Shown here: positions 24,518 through 32,368 of the stretch, in pieces
Position numbering within the stretch: position 1 is the stretch's first letter
Layout of the letters: the number at the start of each line of letters is the position of its first letter
NCBI GenBank assembly: GCA_905235445.1
Contig: CAJOLJ010000013.1
Coordinates: forward strand, 49,411-113,410
Length of the DNA: 64,000 bases
Direction: 5' to 3'
Origin: an uncultured Bacteroidales bacterium
GTDB taxonomy: Bacteria; Bacteroidota; Bacteroidia; Bacteroidales; UBA932
Program-made: the position numbers and the translations under genes
Notes under the pieces: model-generated
Database searches by the model: none
Told to the model about the DNA's origin: nothing
The model's input: the letters and a program-made list of their open reading frames with translations, nothing else

Positions 24518-27343
24518 ATGAAAAGATTCTTTCTTATCTCATTTTTGCTCTGTCTGGGCTTCGGCCTTGGATTTTCCCAGGCACCCGGACAGTATCCTCC
24601 CCTGCCCCAGGACCCTTCCATAAAGAGAGGTTCCCTGCCCAATGGCCTGACCTACTACATCCGTCACAACGCCCTTCCCGAAGGCCGGGCCGAATTCTAC
24701 CTGGCGACCAACGTGGGAGCCATCCAGGAGACCCCGGAGCAGGACGGACTCGCCCACTTCCTGGAGCACATGTGCTTCAACGGGACGAAAAACTTCCCCG
24801 GCAAGAAGATACTGGACTACCTCCAGAGCATCGGAGCGTCTTTCGGACAGAATGTGAACGCTTCCACCGGCGTGGAGCAGACGGTGTACATGCTCAACAA
24901 TATCCCTCTGATTGACCGTTCAGTCATAGATACCTGCATCCTCATCATGCATGACTACTCCCATTTCGTGCTGAACGACCCTGCGGAGATCGACCTCGAG
25001 AGGGGCGTCATCATCGAGGAGAGACGCCAGAGGAGGAATGCCGCATGGAGGATGAACGAGAAGAGCCTGCCGTACTATTTCGGGGACTCGAAATACGCCA
25101 CCTGCACAGTCATAGGCACCCAGGAGAACCTCCAGACTTTCAAGCCCGAGAGCCTCACCGACTTCTACAGGACCTGGTACCATCCCGACATGCAGGCCAT
25201 CATCGTTGTGGGTGACGTGGATGTGGACTATGTCGAGGCCAAGATCGCGGAGATCTTCGCCGACATCCCCAAGGAAGAGAACCCCAAGCCCAAGGATGTC
25301 ATAACCGTCCCCGAGAACAAGGAACCCGTCGTAGGAATCGTCACCGACCCCGAGACCACCACGAGCGGCATCGAGGTCCTCTGGAAGAGTCCTGCCGTGC
25401 CCGAGGAACTCCGTTCCACCATCATGGGTCCCTTCCAGGATGCCTTGAAAAGCATCATAACCTGGATCATGGGTGAGAGGTTCGAGGATATCGCAGCCTC
25501 CCCCGAGGCCCCTTTCCTCAATGCCAGCATGTACATAGGGGACCTCTGCGAGACCATGGAAGCGGTGGATGCCAGCGTGATGTTCAAGGAAGGCGCCACG
25601 AAGGGCTTCGAGGCCCTCATGACCGAGATCGAGAGAATGAAGAGGTACGGCTTCTCCGAAGCGGAGCTCTCCAGGGCCAAGGCCGACATCCTGAGCAACT
25701 ACGAGAGCGCAGCCAAGAAGGCGGACACCCGCAAGAACGCCCAGCTCGTGAGCCCCATCCTCTCCGAGTTCTTCGACAACGAGACCTGCATGGATCCCCA
25801 GACGGAGTGGCAGCTCATTCAGCAGATTATGGGAAGCATTCCCCTCGAGGCCGTGAACGCCACCGTCGCCCAGATGATTACCGAAGAGAACATGGTCATC
25901 CTCTTCCAGGGTCCCGAGAAGGAAGGTCTCCCGAGCCCCACCGAGGCTGAGATACTTGACGTCCTCGCGAAAGTGCGCGCCACTGACATCGCCCCCCTCC
26001 AGGAACAGGAGATAGCAACCGACCTTCTGGATCCCGCCACCCTGAAGGGTTCCAAGGTGAAGAAGCAGAAAGCTGGATTCTATGGCAGCACCGAGTGGAC
26101 GCTCAAGAACGGCATGAAGGTCATCCTCCTTCCCACCGACTTCGAGAAGGACCGCATCTCCATCGAGCTGTACAAACAGGGCGGCACATCCCTTATCAGC
26201 GATGAGGACCTGAACAGCTTCGAGAGCAACATCTGGAGCTTGTTCATGCGCAACTGCGGAGTCTCGAAGTACACGTCCACCGAGGTGACCAAGATGCTCT
26301 CCGGCAAGAACGTCTCCGTATCCCCTTACTTCGGGGCCCTTCGCCACGGAATCAACGCCACCACGACGGTCAAGGACCTGGAAACCGGCCTGCAGCTGCT
26401 GTACCTGATGTTCACCGACCCCCGTTTCGATCCCAATGAGTACGAGCAGGGCATGAAGACCATAAATGCAGTGCTTCCCAACCTCGTGAACCAGCCGAAC
26501 TACATCCTCCAGAAGCAGATGTTCTCGACCGTTTACGGCGACAATCCCCGCAACGTGCTCATAAGCGAGGAGGTGGTAAACAAGGCATCCCTCGGGACCA
26601 TCGAGAAGAACTACCGCCGTCTGTTCGATTCCGCCAAGGGAGCTACCGCAGTGATAGTGGGTGACTTCAAGATCGACGAAATCCGTCCCCTCGTCCTTAA
26701 GTACCTGGGCAGCCTGCCCAAGGGAAAGAAGGCCACCAAGTGGGTTGACGACAACCTGGACATCGTTCCCGGGAACATCACCAACGACTTCAGCGTCGAC
26801 ATGCAGACCCCGATGACAACCGTGCTCGAGATCTACAAGGCCCCCGTTCCTTTCTCCGTGAAGACCGAGGTCGCCCTTGATGCGGCGCAGTACATCCTGA
26901 ATATGAGGTACGTGACCTCGCTCAGGGAGGATGAAGGCGGCACCTATGGCGCTTCCACCAACATAAGCCTCACCAATGCCCCCAAGCAGTATGCCCTCCT
27001 GCAGACCTTCTTCAACTGCAAGCCTTCCTCCACGGACCGCCTGCGCGAGCTTGCCGAGAAGGACCTCGTCGACCTCTCCGTCAACGGTCCCACCGAGGAG
27101 GAATTCGGTATGGCACTGAAGAACCTGCAGAAGACAATGCCAGAGAGAAAGATTACCAACAGCTTCTGGCTCAACGCCCTCCGTACCCAGGACCTCTGGG
27201 GTTACGACAACGTCGATGCGAGAGAGGCCGCAATCGAGGCCCTCACCGCAGACCAGATAAAGGACGCCGTGAAGCAGCTCCTGGACGGGGATAACCACAT
27301 TGAACTGGTCATGAGACCGGGAAACACCACCGAGGCTGAATAG
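24518..27343 (+). CDS. M16-family zinc metallopeptidase, exported
   Basis: About 941 residues from the ATG at 24518, chosen for the signal peptide MKRFFLISFLLCLGFGLGFSQ; the tracked start adds 15 residues. The inverted zinc motif HFLEH is at residues 80-84, followed by the more distant metal Glu region ERGVIIEER. Like pitrilysin-type proteins it has two M16 halves; the second lacks the zinc motif and is structural. It would degrade oligopeptides in the periplasm. It is monocistronic by layout, with its own promoter and terminator, and converges with the ferredoxin gene. Confidence 0.92.
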   Translation: MKRFFLISFLLCLGFGLGFSQAPGQYPPLPQDPSIKRGSLPNGLTYYIRHNALPEGRAEFYLATNVGAIQETPEQDGLAHFLEHMCFNGTKNFPGKKILDYLQSIGASFGQNVNASTGVEQTVYMLNNIPLIDRSVIDTCILIMHDYSHFVLNDPAEIDLERGVIIEERRQRRNAAWRMNEKSLPYYFGDSKYATCTVIGTQENLQTFKPESLTDFYRTWYHPDMQAIIVVGDVDVDYVEAKIAEIFADIPKEENPKPKDVITVPENKEPVVGIVTDPETTTSGIEVLWKSPAVPEELRSTIMGPFQDALKSIITWIMGERFEDIAASPEAPFLNASMYIGDLCETMEAVDASVMFKEGATKGFEALMTEIERMKRYGFSEAELSRAKADILSNYESAAKKADTRKNAQLVSPILSEFFDNETCMDPQTEWQLIQQIMGSIPLEAVNATVAQMITEENMVILFQGPEKEGLPSPTEAEILDVLAKVRATDIAPLQEQEIATDLLDPATLKGSKVKKQKAGFYGSTEWTLKNGMKVILLPTDFEKDRISIELYKQGGTSLISDEDLNSFESNIWSLFMRNCGVSKYTSTEVTKMLSGKNVSVSPYFGALRHGINATTTVKDLETGLQLLYLMFTDPRFDPNEYEQGMKTINAVLPNLVNQPNYILQKQMFSTVYGDNPRNVLISEEVVNKASLGTIEKNYRRLFDSAKGATAVIVGDFKIDEIRPLVLKYLGSLPKGKKATKWVDDNLDIVPGNITNDFSVDMQTPMTTVLEIYKAPVPFSVKTEVALDAAQYILNMRYVTSLREDEGGTYGASTNISLTNAPKQYALLQTFFNCKPSSTDRLRELAEKDLVDLSVNGPTEEEFGMALKNLQKTMPERKITNSFWLNALRTQDLWGYDNVDAREAAIEALTADQIKDAVKQLLDGDNHIELVMRPGNTTEAE

Positions 27344-27367
27344 TCCTCCCCGGGTCCTAAATGAGAA

Positions 27368-27415
27368 AAAGGCCGCATGCTCTCTCCTTGGGAGGGAGGT
27401 GCGGTCTTTCTTTTT
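27368..27415 (+). terminator. Terminator of the M16 protease gene
   Basis: AAAGGCCGCA at 27368-27377 pairs with TGCGGTCTTT at 27400-27409 with one G-T pair, followed by CTTTTT. Confidence 0.8.
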
Positions 27416-27450
27416 GGTGCCAGGCGGAAAGCCGTGCCCCGGAACGAAAG

Positions 27451-27478
27451 GAGCCGGCCCCGCCAAGGGGGTCGGCTC
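27451..27478 (-). terminator. Probable terminator of the ferredoxin gene
   Basis: GAGCCGGCCCC and GGGGGTCGGCTC form a strong hairpin. On the - strand it is followed by CTTTCGTT, and it lies 30 bases after the ferredoxin stop. Confidence 0.5.
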
Positions 27479-27507
27479 GTCTATGGGGCAAATGCGTGTG
27501 GAGAGAA

Positions 27508-27681
27508 CTACTCCTCGGGTGCGATAGCGCCCATGGGGCAGACACCTGCGCATGTTCCGCAGTCTATGCAGACATTGGGGTCGATGGTGTAGACATCACC
27601 CTCAATGATAGCGCCGCTGGGGCACTCTCCCTGGCAGGTTCCACATGCGATGCATGTTTCCTCAGAAATCTTGTAAGCCAT
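27508..27681 (-). CDS. 2[4Fe-4S] ferredoxin, 57 residues
   Basis: Too short for the ORF track; translated by hand from the ATG at 27681 to the TAG at 27508. The protein begins MAYKISEETCIACGTC and has two complete cluster motifs, CIACGTCQGECP and CIDCGTCAGVCP, in the clostridial-type arrangement of about 55-60 residues. It is a soluble low-potential electron carrier, for example for pyruvate:ferredoxin oxidoreductase or hydrogenase, in keeping with an anaerobe. It has its own consensus promoter upstream and no cotranscribed partner. Confidence 0.95.
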   Translation of the reverse strand: MAYKISEETCIACGTCQGECPSGAIIEGDVYTIDPNVCIDCGTCAGVCPMGAIAPEE

Positions 27682-27785
27682 TTTTCTAAATTAATTAAGT
27701 GATCCTATAAATTGTGTTACTTGTTGTCCAGCAGTGATGGATAGTGAAAAGAATACTTTCAGGAGCCTCTTTTCACAAATCCGTG

Positions 27786-27816
27786 CAAATGTAGTGAAAT
27801 TAGTTTTATCCGCAAA
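27786..27816 (-). promoter_or_regulatory. Consensus Bacteroidota promoter of the ferredoxin gene
   Basis: On the - strand TTTG (27813-27816) is followed after exactly 19 bases by TACATTTG (27786-27793), the full TTTG-N19-TAnnTTTG pattern. The expected leader is about 98 bases. Confidence 0.75.
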
Positions 27817-27992
27817 CGGTTCGTTCATTGAGTGGACATTTTTGGGTGAGGGAGCGCCAGCGTCGGGCATTTTGCAGGCACTCTTCCCCTCATTCTTCCT
27901 CGAAAAGGGTGTCAGCCTCTTCGCCCCTCACACTATTAAAATCCGTGCCAAACTCTCCAAATCCACCCCCGTGGGAAGATTTCGGACCGCTT

Positions 27993-28024
27993 TTTGTATA
28001 AAGACAGATTTAGAGTTATATTCG
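27993..28024 (+). promoter_or_regulatory. Promoter of the DUF1573 gene
   Basis: TTTG at 27993-27996 and TATATTCG at 28017-28024, 20 bases apart, differ from the consensus at one position. The ATG follows at 28042, giving a very short leader. Confidence 0.5.
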
Positions 28025-28041
28025 GATCAATTCCACCCCAC

Positions 28042-29199
28042 ATGAAAAAGACATTTTCACATATGGCAGCAGTTAAATCAGGAAGCATCCAGGCCCTCCC
28101 CCTCCTACTATTGGGGGCTGCCCTGTCGCTTCTTTTCCCCACCGGGGCACGCTCACAGACCAAGACCCCTGACGGGCAGACAGTTTTCGAGAATACCGTA
28201 CAGTTCGACAAGACAGTACATGACTTCGGCAATGTTCTCCTGTCCGACGGGCCCCTTGTCTGCTCGTTCACGGTAAAGAACGTCTCCTCCAAGCCGATTG
28301 CCATCAGCGGAGTGACCTCCTCCTGCGGATGCACCAATGTGACCTGGACCAGGGAGCCCCTCGCCCCCGGCAAGAGTGGGACGATATCCGCCACATTCTC
28401 CAATGACCAGGGTCCATATCCTTTCGACAAGACCCTGACCGTCAGCATAGCGGGAGTGAGGGATCAGATTGTCGTGAGACTGCGCGGCAATGTCCACGAG
28501 AAGAAGAAGACCCTCAGCGAGATGTATCCCAAGCAGTTCGGTTCCTTCGCCATGGAGCAGACCGACATCAAACTGGGGAACCTCTCCCAGGGAGCCGTCA
28601 AGAGCGATGCCGCTTTCGTAGCCAATATCGGCAAGAGCCCCATCAAGGTGGAGTTCAAGGACGTGAGCGAGTTCCTGGAACTGAGCGTGTCCCCGAACCC
28701 CATTCCCGCAGGCCAGACCGCAAAGATTTCATACACGGTCACGGCCTCCCGAGAGCGCTGGGGCAAGAACTACTACTACGCCACCCCCGTTGTGGACGGG
28801 AAGGCCTACGCCAAGGACGCCATCGGGATATGGGCGGTGACGAAGGAGGATTTCTCCTCCATGAGCAAGGAGGAGAAAGCGAAGGGGGCCCTGCCCAAGT
28901 TCAAGAGCAGCTCCTATTCCTTCGATGTCATTTCCCCGGGAAAGGTAATCGAGGCGGAGTATGAACTGCAGAACGAGGGCAAGAGCGACCTCGTTATATA
29001 CAAAGTGGACACGGACATGCCTGACAAGACCAGGACATACCCTGTCCCCACCGTCAAGGCAGGGGGCTCGGGAAAAGTGAAAGTGTCCCTGGACACCAAG
29101 GACCTTCCCAAGGGTGAGACCCTCGTAATCATCACCCTGACTACCAACTCCCCCCTTCGTCCGATAGTCAACCTGTTCATTACAGGGGCCATAAAATAG
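28042..29199 (+). CDS. DUF1573-domain exported protein
   Basis: About 385 residues from the ATG at 28042, chosen because the longer tracked start would begin upstream of the predicted transcription start. A hydrophobic signal segment (LPLLLLGAALSLLFPTGARSQ) precedes a DUF1573 Ig-like beta-sandwich with the landmark FGNVLLSDGPLVCSFTVKN and SSCGCTNVTW. Further Ig-like strands follow to the end, probably a second and third similar module. DUF1573 proteins are secreted, common in Bacteroidota and of unknown role, perhaps adhesion or envelope assembly. The gene stands alone and ends in a shared hairpin with the convergent DUF2490 gene. Confidence 0.85.
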   Translation: MKKTFSHMAAVKSGSIQALPLLLLGAALSLLFPTGARSQTKTPDGQTVFENTVQFDKTVHDFGNVLLSDGPLVCSFTVKNVSSKPIAISGVTSSCGCTNVTWTREPLAPGKSGTISATFSNDQGPYPFDKTLTVSIAGVRDQIVVRLRGNVHEKKKTLSEMYPKQFGSFAMEQTDIKLGNLSQGAVKSDAAFVANIGKSPIKVEFKDVSEFLELSVSPNPIPAGQTAKISYTVTASRERWGKNYYYATPVVDGKAYAKDAIGIWAVTKEDFSSMSKEEKAKGALPKFKSSSYSFDVISPGKVIEAEYELQNEGKSDLVIYKVDTDMPDKTRTYPVPTVKAGGSGKVKVSLDTKDLPKGETLVIITLTTNSPLRPIVNLFITGAIK

Positions 29200-29233
29200 C
29201 GCCCTCCCATCCTGCAAGCAGGAGGACAAAGAC

Positions 29234-29270
29234 ACATCCCCCCGTGAAGCGGAAGCCTCCGGGGGGATGT
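29234..29270. terminator. Hairpin between convergent genes
   Basis: ACATCCCCCC at 29234-29243 pairs perfectly with GGGGGGATGT at 29261-29270. It lies between two convergent stops and may end transcription from both sides; the T-run is weak (GTCTTTGT on the - strand). Confidence 0.5.
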
Positions 29271-29299
29271 TCCCATCGTGGCCTATGGCACAGGCGCCT

Positions 29300-30151
29300 C
29301 TACAGCTTGAAAGTGTACGATATCCCTATTCCCAGGAAACATGAGTCCTCAAGGAAGAGATACGGGGCGTAGCCCGAGGAGTAGGAAGAGTCCTTCTTCT
29401 GTTTCCCGGAGGAGTTGAAATCGATGTCAAGGTCCCAGTTGAGGTCACTGACAAGGAAGATGTCAAGCTCGTTGCGGTGCTTTGTCTTGCAGGTCACGCC
29501 GGCACTTAGGCGAAGACGGTTTATGTACACGTCATTGTAGACGGGAGAGGTGCCCGCCCACCTGCCGTCACTTGTGGTATATACGAAGTAGGCGGGATTC
29601 ACCGCATTGAGGGTTGTGCGCAGTTCCGCGCTCGCATAAGGGGTGAGGGGGCTGTGGCGAATGTCATAGGAGACCTTGACCCTGGATTTCAGGGCCCATG
29701 CGAGCATGGGTTCCTGGTACACGTTGACGGAGGAGTCGTATGTCGAGTGGAGCCTTTCCCGCAGGGAGAGTTTCCACCTGTCCGCCTTGGTGGAGAGGGT
29801 CACCTCTGCGAAGGGGCGGAAGCGAGGGGTCCACTCCCCCTTCGGGGACTGGTTCATGATGAAGGATGCGCCCACTCCCACTTTCATCCAGGGAAGCACT
29901 TTGCCCTCAAGGCCGAGGGTGGTATAGGAACGCTTGAGTGTGGAGAAATTGTCCGTCAGGCGGACTTCCTCTTCCAGCTTGAGGCTGAGTTTCTTGGGAA
30001 CGATGGCCCAGTCAAGGCCGACAGATAGCCTTCCTCCCGTCTCGAAGGTGGGGTCCACCGTCGTATATTCTAGAGCCTTTGTCTGGGCCCTCAGGGCGGC
30101 GGGAAGGACAAGCAGCGCCGAGAGTGCTGCCACAATATATCTACTGGACAT
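29300..30151 (-). CDS. DUF2490 outer-membrane beta-barrel protein
   Basis: 283 residues with a signal peptide ending near LRAQ. The rest alternates polar and hydrophobic residues as amphipathic strands (VGLDWAIVPKKLSLKLEEEVRL, FAEVTLSTKADRWKLSLRERL) and ends in an aromatic C-terminal strand, IGISYTFKL, as expected for a small outer-membrane barrel. DUF2490 proteins are of unknown role. Its start overlaps the end of the DUF4956 gene by 11 bases, so it belongs to the VTC operon. Confidence 0.85.
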   Translation of the reverse strand: MSSRYIVAALSALLVLPAALRAQTKALEYTTVDPTFETGGRLSVGLDWAIVPKKLSLKLEEEVRLTDNFSTLKRSYTTLGLEGKVLPWMKVGVGASFIMNQSPKGEWTPRFRPFAEVTLSTKADRWKLSLRERLHSTYDSSVNVYQEPMLAWALKSRVKVSYDIRHSPLTPYASAELRTTLNAVNPAYFVYTTSDGRWAGTSPVYNDVYINRLRLSAGVTCKTKHRNELDIFLVSDLNWDLDIDFNSSGKQKKDSSYSSGYAPYLFLEDSCFLGIGISYTFKL

Positions 30152-31013
30152 AGTCTTTTGCCTTTTGGAGTGTGTCTATGGTGTTGCTCTCCCCCTTGCC
30201 GAGGGTGTAGTAGACCTTTATGAAGGCGGAGTCCTTCAGGAAGTCCACGTGACCGACCTCAAGGTTGTCGACCCTCAGTCCAAGCCTTTTCTCGAGATCT
30301 GCGATGAGCTCTGCCCTCTTGTCGGGGGTGATTAGGTCTATCCTGTCATAGAGGACAAGTTTCGTGGAAGTGTGCCTCACTACCTTCTCCCCTTCCAGGA
30401 CCCAGATGACCGCGATGAGAAGAAGGTTCGTCACTGCGAGGATCCCGACACTGGGCCACGAGAGGACATAATGGGGATTGGCGCCGCCCTCACCCACCAG
30501 CTTGAAGATGGTGGACAGACCATTCGTCGCTGCGATGGCGATGACAACGAACATGTAGGTCATCTCCCTGATGGGGACGGTCTCGGTACGGTAGCGGATG
30601 ACCCCGAATATGGCGAACAGTCCCAGCGTGAGGCCGACCCCGACTTCGACGTTGCCCATCATGTAGAGCATCACGAGCATGGCGCTCGAGAAGACGAGGT
30701 ACGTGAAGTAGTAGTCCCTTCTCCTTGACTTCCTGTAGTACATGAAATGCACTATGAGCCAGCAAATGAGCAGGTTCAGGATGAACCTGATGGCAAGCTC
30801 GGTGAGACCCTGGGCGGGAGTCTTCACCGCGGAGGCTATCGTCTGTATATCGATGAGGTCATCGTCGGAGAGGTCGGTCTCCCCGAAGGAAGCAGCCTGG
30901 AGGGAGGATAGCTCCTCGGGAGTGAGGGAGCCTTCCTCCTGGGCGCGGAGCATGGGGGAGGCTGCGGATAGAGAGAGGAAGGATACTATAAGAAGTGTGA
31001 TGATTCTTTTCAT
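30141..31013 (-). CDS. DUF4956 inner-membrane protein
   Basis: 290 residues. A signal-like N-terminus (MKRIITLLIVSFLSLSAASPMLRA) is followed by an acidic segment and four or so membrane helices around residues 75-200 (LLICWLIVHFMYY, YLVFSSAMLVMLYMMG, VGLTLGLFAIFGVIRYR, VLSWPSVGILAVTNLLLIAVIWVLEG). The landmark FGVIRYRTETVPIREMTYMF is characteristic. The C-terminal about 80 residues are a cytoplasmic ferredoxin-like fold. DUF4956 genes commonly sit beside VTC-domain polyphosphate polymerases, as here (17 bases downstream of one). It may anchor or channel the polymer; this is inference. Confidence 0.88.
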   Translation of the reverse strand: MKRIITLLIVSFLSLSAASPMLRAQEEGSLTPEELSSLQAASFGETDLSDDDLIDIQTIASAVKTPAQGLTELAIRFILNLLICWLIVHFMYYRKSRRRDYYFTYLVFSSAMLVMLYMMGNVEVGVGLTLGLFAIFGVIRYRTETVPIREMTYMFVVIAIAATNGLSTIFKLVGEGGANPHYVLSWPSVGILAVTNLLLIAVIWVLEGEKVVRHTSTKLVLYDRIDLITPDKRAELIADLEKRLGLRVDNLEVGHVDFLKDSAFIKVYYTLGKGESNTIDTLQKAKDYVQ

Positions 31014-31030
31014 ATGAAGTAGTGACTGCT

Positions 31031-31852
31031 CTATGATTCTATGCTTTTCTGTGTGCTTTGTGGTATAATTGTGATCCTCTGTCCCGTCGTCTTTTCTATC
31101 GCATGCACCTTGGTGCGGAAGCGGTTTGACTTGACAAAGGGGTTCGTGAGGGTGGTGCCGATGCAGTATTTGCTGATGCGCACGGGCTTGACCCTGAGGT
31201 CCAGGAGGATGCCCTTCATCTCGGAAGGGACCCGCCCGTCCTGCTTGAGTTCTATTATTACCGCAGGTCCCAGGGATGCCTCCATCCCGGTATCGTGGTT
31301 CACGAAACGAAGGTCGAAGTCTATGGTGAGCCTCTCTGTCATGGAGCGGTTCACGAGTGTAATCCTCCGGAATATCGTCTCGAGGCGTGGCGCTATGTCC
31401 TGGGAGGTGTAGCGGGACTTTTCGGCGAGAAAAAGGGCCGCGGCGCTGTCGCAGCGGAAGTCCCAGAACTCATCCGGCGGGATTTGCATCCTCTTTTTCT
31501 TTGTGCGGCCCTTATTGTTCTTTCGCTTTATTTCCAGGAACGTGGCTCCCGAAGCGAGGTAGACCCGGGTCCTCACTTTCTGGCGGAGGGACCTTCTATT
31601 GTGATGGTCAAGGAACATCCCGAGTGAGGGGGTATCGTAGTACAGGGAGTTGTAGGGGCTTATCTTGGAGCCTTCCACGACAAGGGCCCTGTAGCCTTGC
31701 CTAAGCGCCTCCTCAAGGACCCTCTCAAGCACCCCTACGGAAGTCAGGTACTTGGTGTCGACCCTGTTCATGAGCTTGACACAGTCCATCTCGCCGAGAG
31801 TTATGGGGCCTATCTGTCCAAGGGCGCGGAAGCCTTCAACACTCTTTGTCAT
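31031..31852 (-). CDS. VTC-domain polyphosphate polymerase
   Basis: 273 residues with the VTC tunnel fold. Landmarks are MNRVDTKYLT near the start, SLYYDT, the basic strand KVRTRVY (R-x-R), FLEIKRK (E-x-K), IIELKQDG and RISKYCIG. In yeast Vtc4 the equivalent basic and acidic residues bind the phosphate chain and ATP-derived substrate, so catalysis is plausible. No membrane helix or SPX domain is present; it is probably a soluble or peripheral cytoplasmic enzyme recruited by the cotranscribed DUF4956 membrane protein. It starts 14 bases after the small exported protein's stop. Confidence 0.88.
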   Translation of the reverse strand: MTKSVEGFRALGQIGPITLGEMDCVKLMNRVDTKYLTSVGVLERVLEEALRQGYRALVVEGSKISPYNSLYYDTPSLGMFLDHHNRRSLRQKVRTRVYLASGATFLEIKRKNNKGRTKKKRMQIPPDEFWDFRCDSAAALFLAEKSRYTSQDIAPRLETIFRRITLVNRSMTERLTIDFDLRFVNHDTGMEASLGPAVIIELKQDGRVPSEMKGILLDLRVKPVRISKYCIGTTLTNPFVKSNRFRTKVHAIEKTTGQRITIIPQSTQKSIES

Positions 31853-31865
31853 GATGCACTCCCCC

Positions 31866-32309
31866 CTACTGGTCCTCCATTATGTACTCGAAGTTCTTTA
31901 CGGTAAGGAGCTTTCCTTTCGCATCGTAGGTGTACTGGACTTTCTTGCGACCGAACTCATTGTACTCGAACTTCTTTATGGTCTGGAGTTTATTCTTCTC
32001 ATTGTACAGAAGTTCACGGGACACCTTGCCGCCGGGGCCGTGCTCGTATTTCTTGGTCCATTTGAGCCCGACGCTGTCGTACTCGCTCTCCTCTATCTTC
32101 TTGCCTTCCGAGTTGTAGATGGTCTTGTGGTCAAGTACCTTGCGGGAGGAACCCGCAGCGGTGTTCCATTCCTTGATGACAAGGTTCTTCTTGTTTATCT
32201 TTTCCACGGTCCCCCCGCTCTCCTGGGCGAAAGCGCCCAGGGAGAGAAGAAGGGTTGAGAGCAGTGCCCCGACGAGGGCGAGCGCCCTGTATATAGTATG
32301 TCTTTTCAT
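31866..32309 (-). CDS. Small exported protein with YD/MORN-like repeats
   Basis: 147 residues with a signal peptide (MKRHTIYRALALVGALLSTLLLSLGAFAQ). The mature part is built of about five short repeats of the form Y-N/D-x-x-G-K-x, such as YNSEGKKIEES, YNEKNKLQTIKKF and YDAKGKLLTVKNF, as in RHS-like or YwqK-like beta-ribbon proteins. It is very basic and polar. Function unknown. It lies between the surface lipoprotein and the VTC polymerase in the same operon, so it may help to anchor or bind the exported polymer. Confidence 0.75.
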   Translation of the reverse strand: MKRHTIYRALALVGALLSTLLLSLGAFAQESGGTVEKINKKNLVIKEWNTAAGSSRKVLDHKTIYNSEGKKIEESEYDSVGLKWTKKYEHGPGGKVSRELLYNEKNKLQTIKKFEYNEFGRKKVQYTYDAKGKLLTVKNFEYIMEDQ

Positions 32310-32368
32310 AATGGATTGTCACAATTAGTTATGGAAAAAGGTGTTTGCGTATGCCGGGGAGGAAGAGA

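Larger units (their letters stand above)
27682..28041. other. Divergent intergenic region, ferredoxin and DUF1573 gene
   Basis: About 360 AT-richer bases. It carries the ferredoxin promoter (27786-27816, - strand) and the DUF1573 promoter (27993-28024, + strand). I see no further gene. Confidence 0.6.

Noticed and set aside
24920-27553. 877-residue - strand ORF antisense to the M16 protease
   Set aside because: Low-complexity Gly/Leu/Val/His composition and no motifs; a frame shadow of the M16 gene.
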